From G963674835 sp963674835 (GTDB lineage Bacteria > Planctomycetota > Planctomycetia > Pirellulales > Thermoguttaceae), in NCBI GenBank assembly GCA_963674835.2, contig CAXXKC010000002.1, forward strand, positions 2,108,001-2,172,000: 64,000 nt of DNA, in the 5' to 3' direction. Below, piece after piece: positions 34,898-43,726 of the stretch. The notes beneath the pieces were generated by a model that was not told the origin of the DNA, ran no database searches, and saw nothing but the letters and a program-made list of their open reading frames with translations. The position numbers and the translations under genes are program-made. How positions within the stretch are numbered: position 1 is the first letter of the stretch; each line of letters begins with the position of its first letter.

Positions 34898-36868
34898 CTA
34901 GCGCTCGGCAGTCACATGGAAGGTGAAGGTGGGACTCCAGGAGCTCCAGACCTTGGCCTTGTTCTTGGCGCGGACGCGCCAGTAGTACTGGTGATTCTCG
35001 TTGAGCCAGCCTTGCGGTAAGGGCCACTCGGGTGCGCCGGAGTGGGTCAGCCGGTTGAGGTTCGGCGACACGGGATGGAGAAAGTCGGCGCGGGGGCTGA
35101 CTTCAACATGGTAGTCGGTGATCGGTTGTCCGCCTGCGTCGACCGCCGGCGCCCACTTGAGCGATTGGAGCGATTTGAGAGTCACTTTCTCTCCGTCGCC
35201 AGGCGTGATTGCACGGGCGGACGTCTGTGGCGGCTGCGCGGCGGAGCTTTCCTTCCATCCGTGCGAAATCCGGACGCGGCAATCGGACGGCGATTGATCG
35301 GTGTAGACTACGCTGTTGGCGCCCACCGACAGCGAGGGCAACGATACGCCGGACATCTGGACGTCGGTTTCGAGATAGGCGGCGTCCAGTTGCGCGTGGC
35401 TGCCCTGCAGCTCGTACTTCACCAGATAGGCATTGATCGGCGGGGTCGGCCGGGGGTCGAGAAACTCGTCGATCGCCGCGTAATGTTCGATGTGGCCGGT
35501 TGCATCGGCCGACCAGACCTCGGTCCACTTGTCGTCGGGACGACCGTCGCATTGAATCTGCACGAGAATGCGAATGGCATCCTTGGCGCCTTCGCGCACG
35601 AACTTTCCTCCCAGCAGCGCGCCGACCACCGGATACGGGCAGCTCACCTGGAAGACGACCGATGCGGGCGAATCGGCCGAGATCGGCCGAAGGCAGTAGC
35701 TCCCGCCGGCACCAGGCACGGCCTGAAGGTTGTCGACCGCGATTGCCTCGCGCGAGAGGAGGTCTTTGCGGAGGATCGGCTGGTAGATCATCTTGCCGTT
35801 GGCAAGCTGGTAGGGCTCTTTGCCCTGGGGAGTTTTGGGAGTGATGTTGCGGACGTTGTCGCCGCAGCGGAACTTGTGGACGTTGTCCCATCGCCAAATG
35901 AACTTCTCGCCGGGCCGGAGCGTCATGTCCATGGTGGTATGCCACGTATCGATGGGCATCTCACACGGAGGGTAACAGACCTTGTAATCGTGGTCATGGC
36001 TGGGCGTTCCGCCGCCGGGGAATCCGCCGTCCCAGGTTCGGGTCGCGAGTTCGGGGTGCTTGTGCAGCGTTTCGTAGGAGGCAACCGTCGTGTTGTCGGC
36101 TTCGAGATAGAAGGATCGCCGTTCGGGATCGAACAAGTGCCAAGCGCCGTCGTACCAGACCTCGCCGACACAGTGGTTCACGAAGCCGCTCTGCGGGTCC
36201 GTGCCTTCCTTGCGTTTGCTGAGCCACACGGTGCGCGACTTCATTCCGGCCGCCCGGCAGAGGATGGCGAAATTGGACGCCGAGAGACTGCATCCGCTGC
36301 AGTAGTAACAGTTGGCCGCCTTGATCGGATCGGCGCGCTCCTTGAACTGTCCCTCGGAAGGGCGATCGAAGACGGCGGGAAACGGCGGGCCCACGCGGCG
36401 GTCGTTGTCGTGGCACTGGACTTCGATGCTACCGGTGAACGCCCAAATGGCAAACGCCTTCTCGGCATCGCTCATCTTGGGCGTGAAGATGCTCGCCAGG
36501 AGGTCTTCGACCGAATGCCAATTGCGACGGCCATTAATCACGATCCGCGGCTTGACGACATTCGCCTCGCCCGTGTTCTCCAGAACCAGATACTGGTTGG
36601 GCTGAAACCGGCTTTCGAGTCGTTTGAAGCCGTTGTATGTGTCGAGATAGGAGGCCGTATTGAACTCGTCGAGGGTTCCGCCCACGTGGACTTGGTAACG
36701 GTCGGTTGAATCGGTCACCGTCTGCGTATGGTTGCACGGGGACGACGGGAGCACGTAGGGCGATTTGGCAGACGCATGAGTCGCCACGAGCAGGAGCAGG
36801 CAAGTGACACCCAGAACGGCGGCACGAGGGAACGTACGGCCAAGGCTCGAGGAAGAAGCAATCGACAT
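34898..36868 (-). CDS. secreted transglutaminase-like protein with C-terminal beta domains
   Basis: About 656 residues, signal peptide about 1-35. A transglutaminase-like core lies around residues 180-240: GCSLSASNFAILCRAAG holds the candidate Cys, HCVGEVWYDG the His, and WHLFDPE the Asp, in family order and spacing. A long beta-rich region follows and the protein ends in a fibronectin type III-like domain (ITDYHVEVSP, YYWRVRAKNKAKVWSSWS). The N-terminal part has several cysteines suited to disulfides. GAAGG precedes the ATG at 36868. Likely an extracytoplasmic peptidase or crosslinker; substrate unknown. Confidence 0.7.
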   Translation of the reverse strand: MSIASSSSLGRTFPRAAVLGVTCLLLLVATHASAKSPYVLPSSPCNHTQTVTDSTDRYQVHVGGTLDEFNTASYLDTYNGFKRLESRFQPNQYLVLENTGEANVVKPRIVINGRRNWHSVEDLLASIFTPKMSDAEKAFAIWAFTGSIEVQCHDNDRRVGPPFPAVFDRPSEGQFKERADPIKAANCYYCSGCSLSASNFAILCRAAGMKSRTVWLSKRKEGTDPQSGFVNHCVGEVWYDGAWHLFDPERRSFYLEADNTTVASYETLHKHPELATRTWDGGFPGGGTPSHDHDYKVCYPPCEMPIDTWHTTMDMTLRPGEKFIWRWDNVHKFRCGDNVRNITPKTPQGKEPYQLANGKMIYQPILRKDLLSREAIAVDNLQAVPGAGGSYCLRPISADSPASVVFQVSCPYPVVGALLGGKFVREGAKDAIRILVQIQCDGRPDDKWTEVWSADATGHIEHYAAIDEFLDPRPTPPINAYLVKYELQGSHAQLDAAYLETDVQMSGVSLPSLSVGANSVVYTDQSPSDCRVRISHGWKESSAAQPPQTSARAITPGDGEKVTLKSLQSLKWAPAVDAGGQPITDYHVEVSPRADFLHPVSPNLNRLTHSGAPEWPLPQGWLNENHQYYWRVRAKNKAKVWSSWSPTFTFHVTAER

Positions 36869-37176
36869 GTGAAGACCTTCGGTGGGAACGTGTTGTGCGG
36901 TTTGCGTTATGTCGCAGTGGGCCTTGCCTGGCAAGCGCGAATGGTCTTGTTCGCAGACTCAACCGGCGGGTCAATTCGGGATCGAGTTATGGCATCGACA
37001 GAACGCCATCTCCCCGGCCTTCATGGGGCAGGCGAGTGAGGGGAGTTGTGTTGGGCGACGACGGGCGTCATGCGCGCGGGGCATCATGCCGCGATTCAGT
37101 GCATCCCCACCGTAGTTGGACTGCACCGGCCATCACGCCCCTCCATTTGACTGGCCGAGAATCAACGTATCGGCGA
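36869..37176. other. intergenic region, 308 bp
   Basis: Upstream of the transglutaminase-like gene; holds its candidate promoter at 36906-36934. The remainder, up to the stop of the DUF1080-ThuA gene, shows no gene or strong hairpin. Confidence 0.4.
36906..36934 (-). promoter_or_regulatory. candidate promoter for the transglutaminase-like gene
   Basis: On the minus strand TTGCCA (36934-36929, 5/6) is followed after 17 bases by CATAAC (36911-36906, 4/6). The implied leader is about 30 bases. The spacing is optimal; the -10 is moderate. Confidence 0.4.
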
Positions 37177-38757
37177 CTACTGATTGAATCGTTTGAGATC
37201 TTGCTCGATTTTCTGGCGGTCGTAGTCTGCCGGTTTGGGTTCGTCGAGGTTTTGCTCCAGCTCTTCGACGGTCGGCGTCTTGGAGGGGACGCCATCCGCG
37301 GGCACTTCGACGCCGGCAACCCAGACGATGGCATTGAGGACAACTTTTCGGAACTGATCCTGTGCCCAGTTCCAGTGCCAGTGTCCGCCGGTGAAGCCGA
37401 ACCCACGGCCTCCGTCGGGTCGCTGGCGAGCCCACGCGAGGATCTCGGTGGCGCCTTTGCCGGCGCGAACCGTGGGATTGTTGCTGTGCGGGCCGTCGGG
37501 GCGCTCTCGCGTACTGTCGGGCGGGACGGTGGTCAGGATGGGCGTCACGCCTTCCATGTCCTTGCGAAATCGCATGTGATAGTACCACTCGTCGCCGAGC
37601 GTGAACGGTTTGACGCCTCGCGTGATGGGATGGTCCTTGGCGGGGATCACCTTGGCTTCGAAGTGCGGATTGACCGACCAGAACTGCTCGAAGTAGCCGC
37701 CGATCCAATCGAGGAAATCGTCGCCGGCCTCGCCCTTGGGCACCTCCACCGCATAGTGCAGCGCCGCGAACCCTACTCCTTTTTGCATGAGCTTACCGAA
37801 CTGCTCAAGATGCGGAAGGACCAGGTTGCCCTGGCCGCCGTCGGCGAATATCACGATGGCATTGGCGTTGTCGAAGGCGGTCGGATCCTTGGGCCAGCCG
37901 TTACGGTAGACGGTGGCCAAGACCTGCGGAACGTTCCCGTTCAGCCGATTTGCTAAGAGGATTACGCCGGCGTTGCCCTCGTGCGACGCATAGTTGTGAC
38001 TCTTCGGGCCGCCGATGAGGACTACCTTCTTCTTGTCTTCCAGCGGCAACCGCTTCAGCCGGATGTTGCGGAACTGTACCTTCATCGGCGGGCCGACGTG
38101 TACCTGAAACGCCAGCAGTCCGCTGCGGCGGCGCGCGGCGGTATCGTCGTCGGTTACGTCGACCATCTTCTGGCCGTTGATCTCGTGGATGAAATGGTAT
38201 CCACGGGCGGTGATGCAGTAAGTGTTCCACTGCTCGGGCTTGACGGCCGATTGGAGCTTGGCACCGTCGGCAAACTGTTCGACGACCTTGGGCTTGTGGT
38301 CGCTGCCGATCACGGTCTTCTGGCCGCGGAGCCCCAGGATGCCGCGATACCGCTCGCCGTAGAGGATGCCGGTGTAGTTGGGGCCGGCTTCCATATCGGC
38401 CTGATAGCCGCCGATGACCCACTTGCCCCAATTCTCGGGCTCTTCCCAACTGCGATACTGGATTCCCGAATTGCCTCCGAACATGCGGAACTCGAGGCAC
38501 AGTTCGAAGTCGTCGACGTCGCCCTCGCGCCAGATGAGGAACGAGTTGCTTTTCAGCGGCTTGTCGGCGCTGGTCTGGCCAGTGATGGCACCGTCCTCGA
38601 CCCGCCAGATATCGGGGTTTCCGTCCCAGCCGTCCAGCGTCTTGCCGTCGAAGATGGGCCGGAAGCCATCTGTGTCGTCGGCGAGGGCTGCTTGAGGAAT
38701 CATGGCCAGAAGTGCAAAGAGACAGGCCGCCAGCGCGGCGCGTTGGGCCACACACAT
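37177..38757 (-). CDS. secreted DUF1080 (3-keto-glycoside hydrolase) - ThuA-like fusion
   Basis: 526 residues, signal peptide about 1-26. The N-terminal DUF1080/concanavalin-like sandwich (about 30-245) shows FRPIFDGKTLDGWDG, GNSGIQYRS, YQADMEAG and the FRNIRLKRLP ending. A ThuA-like, glutamine-amidotransferase-fold domain (about 250-475) follows, with IGGPKSHNYASHEG, GFAALHYA, HPITRGVK and FGFTGGHWHWNW. DUF1080 proteins have been shown to hydrolyse 3-keto-glycosides; ThuA-like proteins are linked to trehalose/3-keto-sugar use. The fusion suggests one extracytoplasmic protein handling oxidised disaccharides. AAGGAG lies 8 bases before the ATG at 38757. Confidence 0.85.
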   Translation of the reverse strand: MCVAQRAALAACLFALLAMIPQAALADDTDGFRPIFDGKTLDGWDGNPDIWRVEDGAITGQTSADKPLKSNSFLIWREGDVDDFELCLEFRMFGGNSGIQYRSWEEPENWGKWVIGGYQADMEAGPNYTGILYGERYRGILGLRGQKTVIGSDHKPKVVEQFADGAKLQSAVKPEQWNTYCITARGYHFIHEINGQKMVDVTDDDTAARRRSGLLAFQVHVGPPMKVQFRNIRLKRLPLEDKKKVVLIGGPKSHNYASHEGNAGVILLANRLNGNVPQVLATVYRNGWPKDPTAFDNANAIVIFADGGQGNLVLPHLEQFGKLMQKGVGFAALHYAVEVPKGEAGDDFLDWIGGYFEQFWSVNPHFEAKVIPAKDHPITRGVKPFTLGDEWYYHMRFRKDMEGVTPILTTVPPDSTRERPDGPHSNNPTVRAGKGATEILAWARQRPDGGRGFGFTGGHWHWNWAQDQFRKVVLNAIVWVAGVEVPADGVPSKTPTVEELEQNLDEPKPADYDRQKIEQDLKRFNQ

Positions 38758-38848
38758 GGGAGTTCTCCTTCAGGTGCAAAAATGGATCAAGCGCCCGATC
38801 GTGCGGGCACTTGATCGACGCTCGGCAACGGACGGGAGTCGTCGTCGG

Positions 38849-39400
38849 TTACTTGTCGGACTTCGGAGCCTCGCCCGCAGGCGACTCTTTCTCGGAGCCA
38901 CCGCCGGCGACGCCCTTGACTAGCGCACGTCCCACGGCGCCGACGACTTCTGCGGTGCCGGACTTCTTGGCGCCTTCTGTGGCTTTCTTCTCCGGTGCCG
39001 GAGATTTCGCCTCCGGCGGAGTTGCCGGCTTGCTCTCGGCAGCGGGCTTGGCCGGTTCGGCCGGTTTGGCTTCGGGAGCAGGCTTGGCCTCAGCGGGCTT
39101 GGCTTCAGCCGGCTTGGTTTCGGCAGCCGGTTCGGCGGCCGGTGGACTCATCTCCTCCGCCGGTTTTGCCTCTTCGGCCGGCTTGGCCGGTTCGGCAGGC
39201 ATGGCTTCCTCTTGGGCCGGCCTGGCGGGTTCGGCGGGCGCGGCAGCTTCTGGTGGCGCGGCGGGCTCTTCGACAACAGCCGGAGCGGCTGTCTGCTCGG
39301 CACCTGCGGGCGCGACCGGTTGGTTCTCGGTCGGTCGGTTGCAGCCGGCAACCCAAACGATCATGCCCAGGCAAATCGATATCCATCCACACGTTCTCAT
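38849..39400 (-). CDS. Ala/Pro/Glu/Lys-repeat lipoprotein
   Basis: 183 residues. A lipoprotein signal ends in WVAGC (Cys 20). The rest is low-complexity, dominated by irregular repeats of the type PAKPAE, AEAKPAE and PAAE, with alternating acidic and Lys/Pro units, then a short hydrophobic-glycine segment (VVGAVGRALVKGVAGGG) near the C-terminus. Such Pro/Ala/charge repeats usually form extended periplasmic spacers. GGAG lies about 7 bases before the ATG at 39400. It stands 91 bp upstream of the DUF1080-ThuA gene in the same direction and may be cotranscribed. No enzymatic role expected. Confidence 0.7.
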   Translation of the reverse strand: MRTCGWISICLGMIVWVAGCNRPTENQPVAPAGAEQTAAPAVVEEPAAPPEAAAPAEPARPAQEEAMPAEPAKPAEEAKPAEEMSPPAAEPAAETKPAEAKPAEAKPAPEAKPAEPAKPAAESKPATPPEAKSPAPEKKATEGAKKSGTAEVVGAVGRALVKGVAGGGSEKESPAGEAPKSDK

Positions 39401-39551
39401 ACTCGTTCTCCATCTAACTGAGGACTGCACCCATCGGAAAACGACCCAACAGGATGCCGCGGGGTGGTTGCCTGGCGGGCTTGGGCGTCTTCCTGTTCGC
39501 GTAAAAGCTGGTACCTCACAGTAACGGACTGGCGGCTTTGCGGCAATCGTG

Positions 39552-40187
39552 TCAACTTGTTTGCTTGAATTCTGCTAGTTGGGGGCGGCGCAGCAGACAG
39601 GACCAACCGAGGTATCCGTCGGGCCGGCGGGGGCTTTCGAATCGGAACGGCCGCAGGTGGACGAACTCGAAGAGTCGCCCCAACTCGGAGCGGATCTGGT
39701 CCTCGGACACTTGGGGTGGACCGCCTTCGAACGATTCACCGGCAGCTCCGGCCAGGGTGAAATAGTACGACCCGGGCCGCGTAACCCGCCACAGCAGATC
39801 CAGAAATCGATCCAGATCGGTCTGGCGGATGAAGTGGTAGAATCCGGCGTCGTAGATGACATCGAAAGGCCCCGAGGAACGGGCAAATCGAAATGCGTCA
39901 TCCAGAACGAATCGAATGGAGGCCCCGCACAACTCTGCGCGGGTTCGCGCGCGGTCCAGCGCCGTCGGTGAGGAATCGACCGCGGTTACTTCAAATCCCC
40001 GGCGAGCCAGGAAGACTGTGTCGGCGCCCGTGCCGCATCCCAACTCCAACAGCGAGCCGAGCGGCAGAAGACCTTCCTTGACGACAGAGACCAATTCACC
40101 TGCCGGGGCCCCCGTTTCCCAGGGAGGAGTCCCTTCCCGATATAACATCTCCCAATCGGGCAATCCTGCACGTTTCGGCCTCGCCAA
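39552..40187 (-). CDS. class I SAM-dependent methyltransferase
   Basis: 211 residues. SAM-binding motif I LLELGCGTGADT, motif II VTAVDSSPTAL and a motif IV-like GPFDVIYDAGFYHF. The N-terminal DWEMLYREGTPPWETG resembles thiopurine/selenite methyltransferase-like (TPMT/TehB-type) proteins. I set the start at TTG 40187: AGGAGG lies 6 bases upstream, whereas the first in-frame ATG (40148) has no such site. Likely substrate: a small thiol, selenium/tellurium compound or other xenobiotic; not determinable here. Confidence 0.8.
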   Translation of the reverse strand: MARPKRAGLPDWEMLYREGTPPWETGAPAGELVSVVKEGLLPLGSLLELGCGTGADTVFLARRGFEVTAVDSSPTALDRARTRAELCGASIRFVLDDAFRFARSSGPFDVIYDAGFYHFIRQTDLDRFLDLLWRVTRPGSYYFTLAGAAGESFEGGPPQVSEDQIRSELGRLFEFVHLRPFRFESPRRPDGYLGWSCLLRRPQLAEFKQTS

Positions 40188-40472
40188 CTCGTTCCTCCTC
40201 ACGCTGCTGAACGTTTCAACTTTCCAACCTATTCGATCGCACCCACCGTGGCGGCTGACAACGCCCCATGCAGCGGAACCTATAGTGTCGGCTGGGGGCC
40301 AGCATTTTGCAAGCGTACCCGGGTTCGCCACGGGCAGAACGCCTGGCACGGGGCATATTCCACGTTGAACCCACCTTGTGGCCTTCCACGGAGCCACTCT
40401 TGCCGGACGGCGGGGTAGTCCGTAGGATGACTGGCCGATCTGTCTCCCCCCAACCCCCAGTCGTGATGATTC

Positions 40473-41257
40473 ATGAGACTTCTGTGTGTCACCGATCTCC
40501 ACGGCAACTGCGCACGATTCGAGCGAATTCTGGCGGCGGCCGGTGAGGTTGATGCTGTGCTCTTGGGCGGAGACATCACGAATTTCGGGACGCCCGACGA
40601 CGCCGAACGCGTCGTTCGGATCGCGCAAGGAGCCTCGCCCAAGGTCTTGGCCGTTGCCGGCAATTGCGACTCGGCCGAAATCGACCACGGCCTGAGCGAA
40701 TGGGGTGTGTCGGCCGCCGGTCGCGGTATTACGACCGGGCAAGTGTCGTTCGGATCGCGCAAGGAGCCTCGCCCAAGGTCTTGGCCGTTGCCGGCAATTG
40801 CGACTCGGCCGAAATCGACCACGGCCTGAGCGAATGGGGTGTGTCGGCCGCCGGTCGCGGTATTACGACCGGGCAAGTCGGTGTGCACGGTCTTTCGGGC
40901 ATTCCGTTCTGGAAACGCGGAATGTACCAGACGAGCGAGGAAGAATTGGCCGCATCGTTGCAGGCGGGTTTTGCAGAACTGGATTCGGCCAAGTACCACA
41001 TTGTGCTCGCCCACGTACCGCCCCACGGTTCGCGGACGGATCGCACGTTCCTGCTGAAACACGCCGGGAGCACCGCGCTGCGAGCTTTTGTCGAGCAGAC
41101 GGAGCCGGCAATCGTCTTCTGTGGGCACATCCACGAGGCGCGGGGCGTCGACCGGCTCGGGCCAACAACCGTTGTCAACTGCGGCGAAGGAGCGTCTGGC
41201 TACTTCGGTCTGGCCGATCTCGATCAGCAGGTTGCGGTGGAGATCGCAAGGGCGTAG
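40473..41257 (+). pseudogene. calcineurin-like phosphoesterase gene disrupted by a 134-bp tandem duplication
   Basis: The 5' frame (from ATG 40473) encodes VTDLHGN, LGGDITNFG and VAGNCDSAE, the first three metal-binding blocks. The 3' frame (to the stop at 41257) encodes LAHVPPHGS and FCGHIHEARG, the last two. Between them an exact 134-bp copy shifts the frame by two bases, so translation from the ATG stops at 40829 after 118 residues. Removing one copy joins the frames into a complete protein of 216 residues of the MJ0936/YfcE-like phosphodiesterase type. As written, the gene is broken; an assembly error is a real alternative. Confidence 0.8.
40611..40878. repeat. exact 134-bp direct tandem duplication
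   Basis: Copy 1 is 40611-40744 and copy 2 is 40745-40878, identical at every base and abutting. The flanks share no microhomology at the junctions (C before copy 1, C after copy 2). It lies entirely within the phosphoesterase gene. Perfect identity implies a very recent event or an assembly artefact. Confidence 0.95.
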
Positions 41258-41346
41258 CGCACATCGCATTTGACAACAGCGCTGGCCGCCGCGAGCATCG
41301 GCTGTTTCGAGCGTAATTTGCGCGTCGGATTGGCGCAGGACGTGAC

Positions 41347-41847
41347 CTAATTGGCCAATCGCTCGAGGTCCGTGTCGAACCGAACGGAAATCACGTACCA
41401 CGATGATGAGGGCTGTACCACGGTATCGCGACGCTGTAGCGGGCGATAGAAGACGAAATACCACACCACGGGAAACCGTTCGCAGTGGCAGAGGTACCGG
41501 AGGACGACCAGTCGCGAGCCCACCTTCTTCGCCGACAGTCGCTCCACCTCCAGGCACTCGCCGAAGTTTGTCTTCAACTCGGCGGTCTTGCCGATCAAGT
41601 TGGTCAGGGCGTCGGACCGTTTGTTGCTGTCGAACAGGGGATTGCCGGAGAACAAGTCCTTGTAGGCCTGTTGCGATTGGTCGGCCGCGACCTTGTCGAG
41701 GAACTCCTTGACCCTCGCGTCCAGGGGCGCGATCTCCGAATCTTCCGCCGTTGGCGTTGCCGACGTTTGGCCTTGCGCAACTGCCGAACCGACAAGACAG
41801 ACAAGCATTGCCGCAAGCAGAGCAGGGAGCCAACGCTCGGACGCCAT
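41347..41847 (-). CDS. secreted hypothetical protein
   Basis: 166 residues. I do not recognise the family. A signal peptide (LPALLAAMLVCLVGSAVAQG) is followed by a helical start (LDARVKEFLDKVAADQSQQAYKDL) and a beta-rich C-terminal half (VGSRLVVLRYLCHC, VVWYFVFYRP) ending in a Tyr/Trp-containing strand. The layout resembles small NTF2-like or DUF4019-type periplasmic proteins, as a weak guess. AAGGAG lies 8 bases before the ATG at 41847. It follows folC by 50 bp on the same strand and may be cotranscribed with it. Confidence 0.7.
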   Translation of the reverse strand: MASERWLPALLAAMLVCLVGSAVAQGQTSATPTAEDSEIAPLDARVKEFLDKVAADQSQQAYKDLFSGNPLFDSNKRSDALTNLIGKTAELKTNFGECLEVERLSAKKVGSRLVVLRYLCHCERFPVVWYFVFYRPLQRRDTVVQPSSSWYVISVRFDTDLERLAN

Positions 41848-41897
41848 GTTAGGCACTCCTTGGAGCGAGATGCGGTCAAGCAGCAAACGGTGCACGG

Positions 41898-43343
41898 TCA
41901 GGCAAACGCGGCCGGCACGTCCACCCTCTCCATTGTGAGGGGGCGACTCTGGATCTGCAAGCGCATTTCCGTGGCAATGAAAAATGAGCCCGTAACGCAG
42001 ATAATGTCCTCGGGCATTGCCCACGATCGGACCAGATTCCAGGCCTCCATCGGCTGGGCACAGACCGGATACTCGCGACCGCACAACTCGGCGGCTATCG
42101 TGCGGAGGTCTTCGGGAGCCACGCTGCGCGGATTGTTCAGGTATCGAGTGAAGACAATACGGTCAAAATGCTTTACCAACGTCGCGAGCATTCCCCGCAC
42201 GTCCTTCTCCTGAGTCGTAGCGAAGATCAGCAGGCGACGCGCCGGACCGAAGCTCTCGTTCAGCACTTCAACGAGCGCCTCGATGGAAGCCAGATTGTGA
42301 GCCGCGTCGACGACGATCGCCGGACGGCGCGAGATGACCTCGACGCGTGCTGGCCACGCAACACCGGCGAGCCCCTGGCGAATGGCCTGCTCGGGAATGG
42401 TCCAGCCGGCACGGCCCAAGGCAGCCAGCGTGGCCACAGACACAGCGGCATTGGCGGCTTGATGGCGTCCGACCAATCCCAGGGCAAGCCGCCTGAGTTC
42501 CGACTGACCATTTTGGCCGGGGTAGTGGAAATCGATGTGCCCTAGCTGCCGCGACTGTTGCAGGATGCTGGGGGGATCGTACTGGAAACCGAAATCGACG
42601 TGCAGTTCCGCAAGAGGGCAGCCCAGTCGCCGGCATGTCTCACGAATCACCTGCCGCGGTTCCTCGCCCGTAACGCCGCTGACGACGGGCACGCCGGGTT
42701 TGATAATCCCAGCCTTTTCGCGGGCGATGGCCGCCAACGTGTGGCCCAACTGTTGGGTGTGATCGAGGCTGATGCTGGTGACGACCGCCACTTCAGGATG
42801 GCAGACATTGGTGGAGTCTAGCCGCCCCCCCAATCCAACCTCGAGCACTGCGGCATCCGTCTTCTTCTGGGCGAAGTACAAGAGGGCCATCGCCGTAACG
42901 ACTTCAAAAAACGTGGGACCGCTTTCGGCGGGCGATCGGTTGGCTGCGATGCGATCCATTTCCCGGACGGCAGGGCTTATCTGATCGACCAAATCGGCAA
43001 ATTCGGACTCACTGCAAATGCGGCCATCGATCGCCAGGCGTTCTTCCACCCTCTTCAGATGGGGAGACGTAAACGCGCCCGTGCGATACCCGGCCGCAGT
43101 GAGCACCGCCGAGATCATTGCGGTCGCTGAGCCCTTACCTTTGGTCCCCGCCACGTGCACGACCCGCAAGTTCTTCTGCGGATTTCCCAGACAATCCAAT
43201 AACTCGCGCATCCGTTCGAGCTTGAATTCGCGAGTGTGGTAAGGTAGGGATATGGTCCGTTCGTAGTTGATCCGCTGACAGAGGAACTGCAGGGCAGATT
43301 CGTGCCTGGCAGAGAGGGGGTCGACACGTGCAGCGGTAGACAT
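41898..43343 (-). CDS. folC: bifunctional folylpolyglutamate synthase/dihydrofolate synthase
   Basis: 481 residues, Mur-ligase superfamily, cytoplasmic. Ligates glutamate to dihydropteroate and to folates using ATP. Walker-type loop GTKGKGSA (66-73), folate-loop FTSPHLKRVEERLAIDG, carbamylated-Lys region LDHTQQLG, and the C-terminal VVDAAHNLAS and LIFATTQEKD motifs are all present. It is about 50 residues longer than many FolC proteins, with extra N-terminal residues. No clear Shine-Dalgarno site precedes the ATG at 43343. A candidate promoter is listed at 43495-43523. Confidence 0.93.
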   Translation of the reverse strand: MSTAARVDPLSARHESALQFLCQRINYERTISLPYHTREFKLERMRELLDCLGNPQKNLRVVHVAGTKGKGSATAMISAVLTAAGYRTGAFTSPHLKRVEERLAIDGRICSESEFADLVDQISPAVREMDRIAANRSPAESGPTFFEVVTAMALLYFAQKKTDAAVLEVGLGGRLDSTNVCHPEVAVVTSISLDHTQQLGHTLAAIAREKAGIIKPGVPVVSGVTGEEPRQVIRETCRRLGCPLAELHVDFGFQYDPPSILQQSRQLGHIDFHYPGQNGQSELRRLALGLVGRHQAANAAVSVATLAALGRAGWTIPEQAIRQGLAGVAWPARVEVISRRPAIVVDAAHNLASIEALVEVLNESFGPARRLLIFATTQEKDVRGMLATLVKHFDRIVFTRYLNNPRSVAPEDLRTIAAELCGREYPVCAQPMEAWNLVRSWAMPEDIICVTGSFFIATEMRLQIQSRPLTMERVDVPAAFA

Positions 43344-43726
43344 CGGTGATCGACGCTCGGGCTGGAGAACAATTGAAAGCTCAAGAGGCCGTGGCAAGAC
43401 CGGGAGAGGCACTTCGTGGCCGCGGCACTTCCGGCACGATATCTCGTCCCCTGGAGCCTGTGCGCGTTGTCGCCACAACTCGTGAGAAGGAAGCATTGTA
43501 CCCTAGGGCGTGCTGGCTGTCTTCGGTGAACAAGCCATTCGGGAAGCCAGTTACTCCAAGGGATTACCACATCCCCCGCATACCCAGCCTGTGAGCCGGT
43601 GGAGTTGATTTCCGTCGGCTGTTTGGAATCTGAGGATTTCTCCCCGTGCACGGGCGAACTTCCGTGCCGCAATGGACGTAGACAAGCCTAGTCTGGAGTA
43701 CGCGCGACGTCAGTGAGGCCATCGCT
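43344..43726. other. divergent intergenic region, 383 bp
   Basis: Between folC (minus) and the ABC operon (plus). It contains the folC promoter candidate and a perfect 6-bp hairpin (GCACGG/CCGTGC, 43648-43667) in the possible leader of the ABC operon. I see no gene. Confidence 0.4.
43495..43523 (-). promoter_or_regulatory. candidate promoter for folC
   Basis: On the minus strand AAGACA (43523-43518, 4/6) is followed after 17 bases by TACAAT (43500-43495, 5/6). The leader would be about 145 bases. Confidence 0.35.

Noticed and set aside
40280..41833. Long minus-strand open frame across the phosphoesterase and the following gap
   Set aside because: It is an antisense shadow of the plus-strand gene: it repeats itself because of the 134-bp duplication and shows no family-like sequence.
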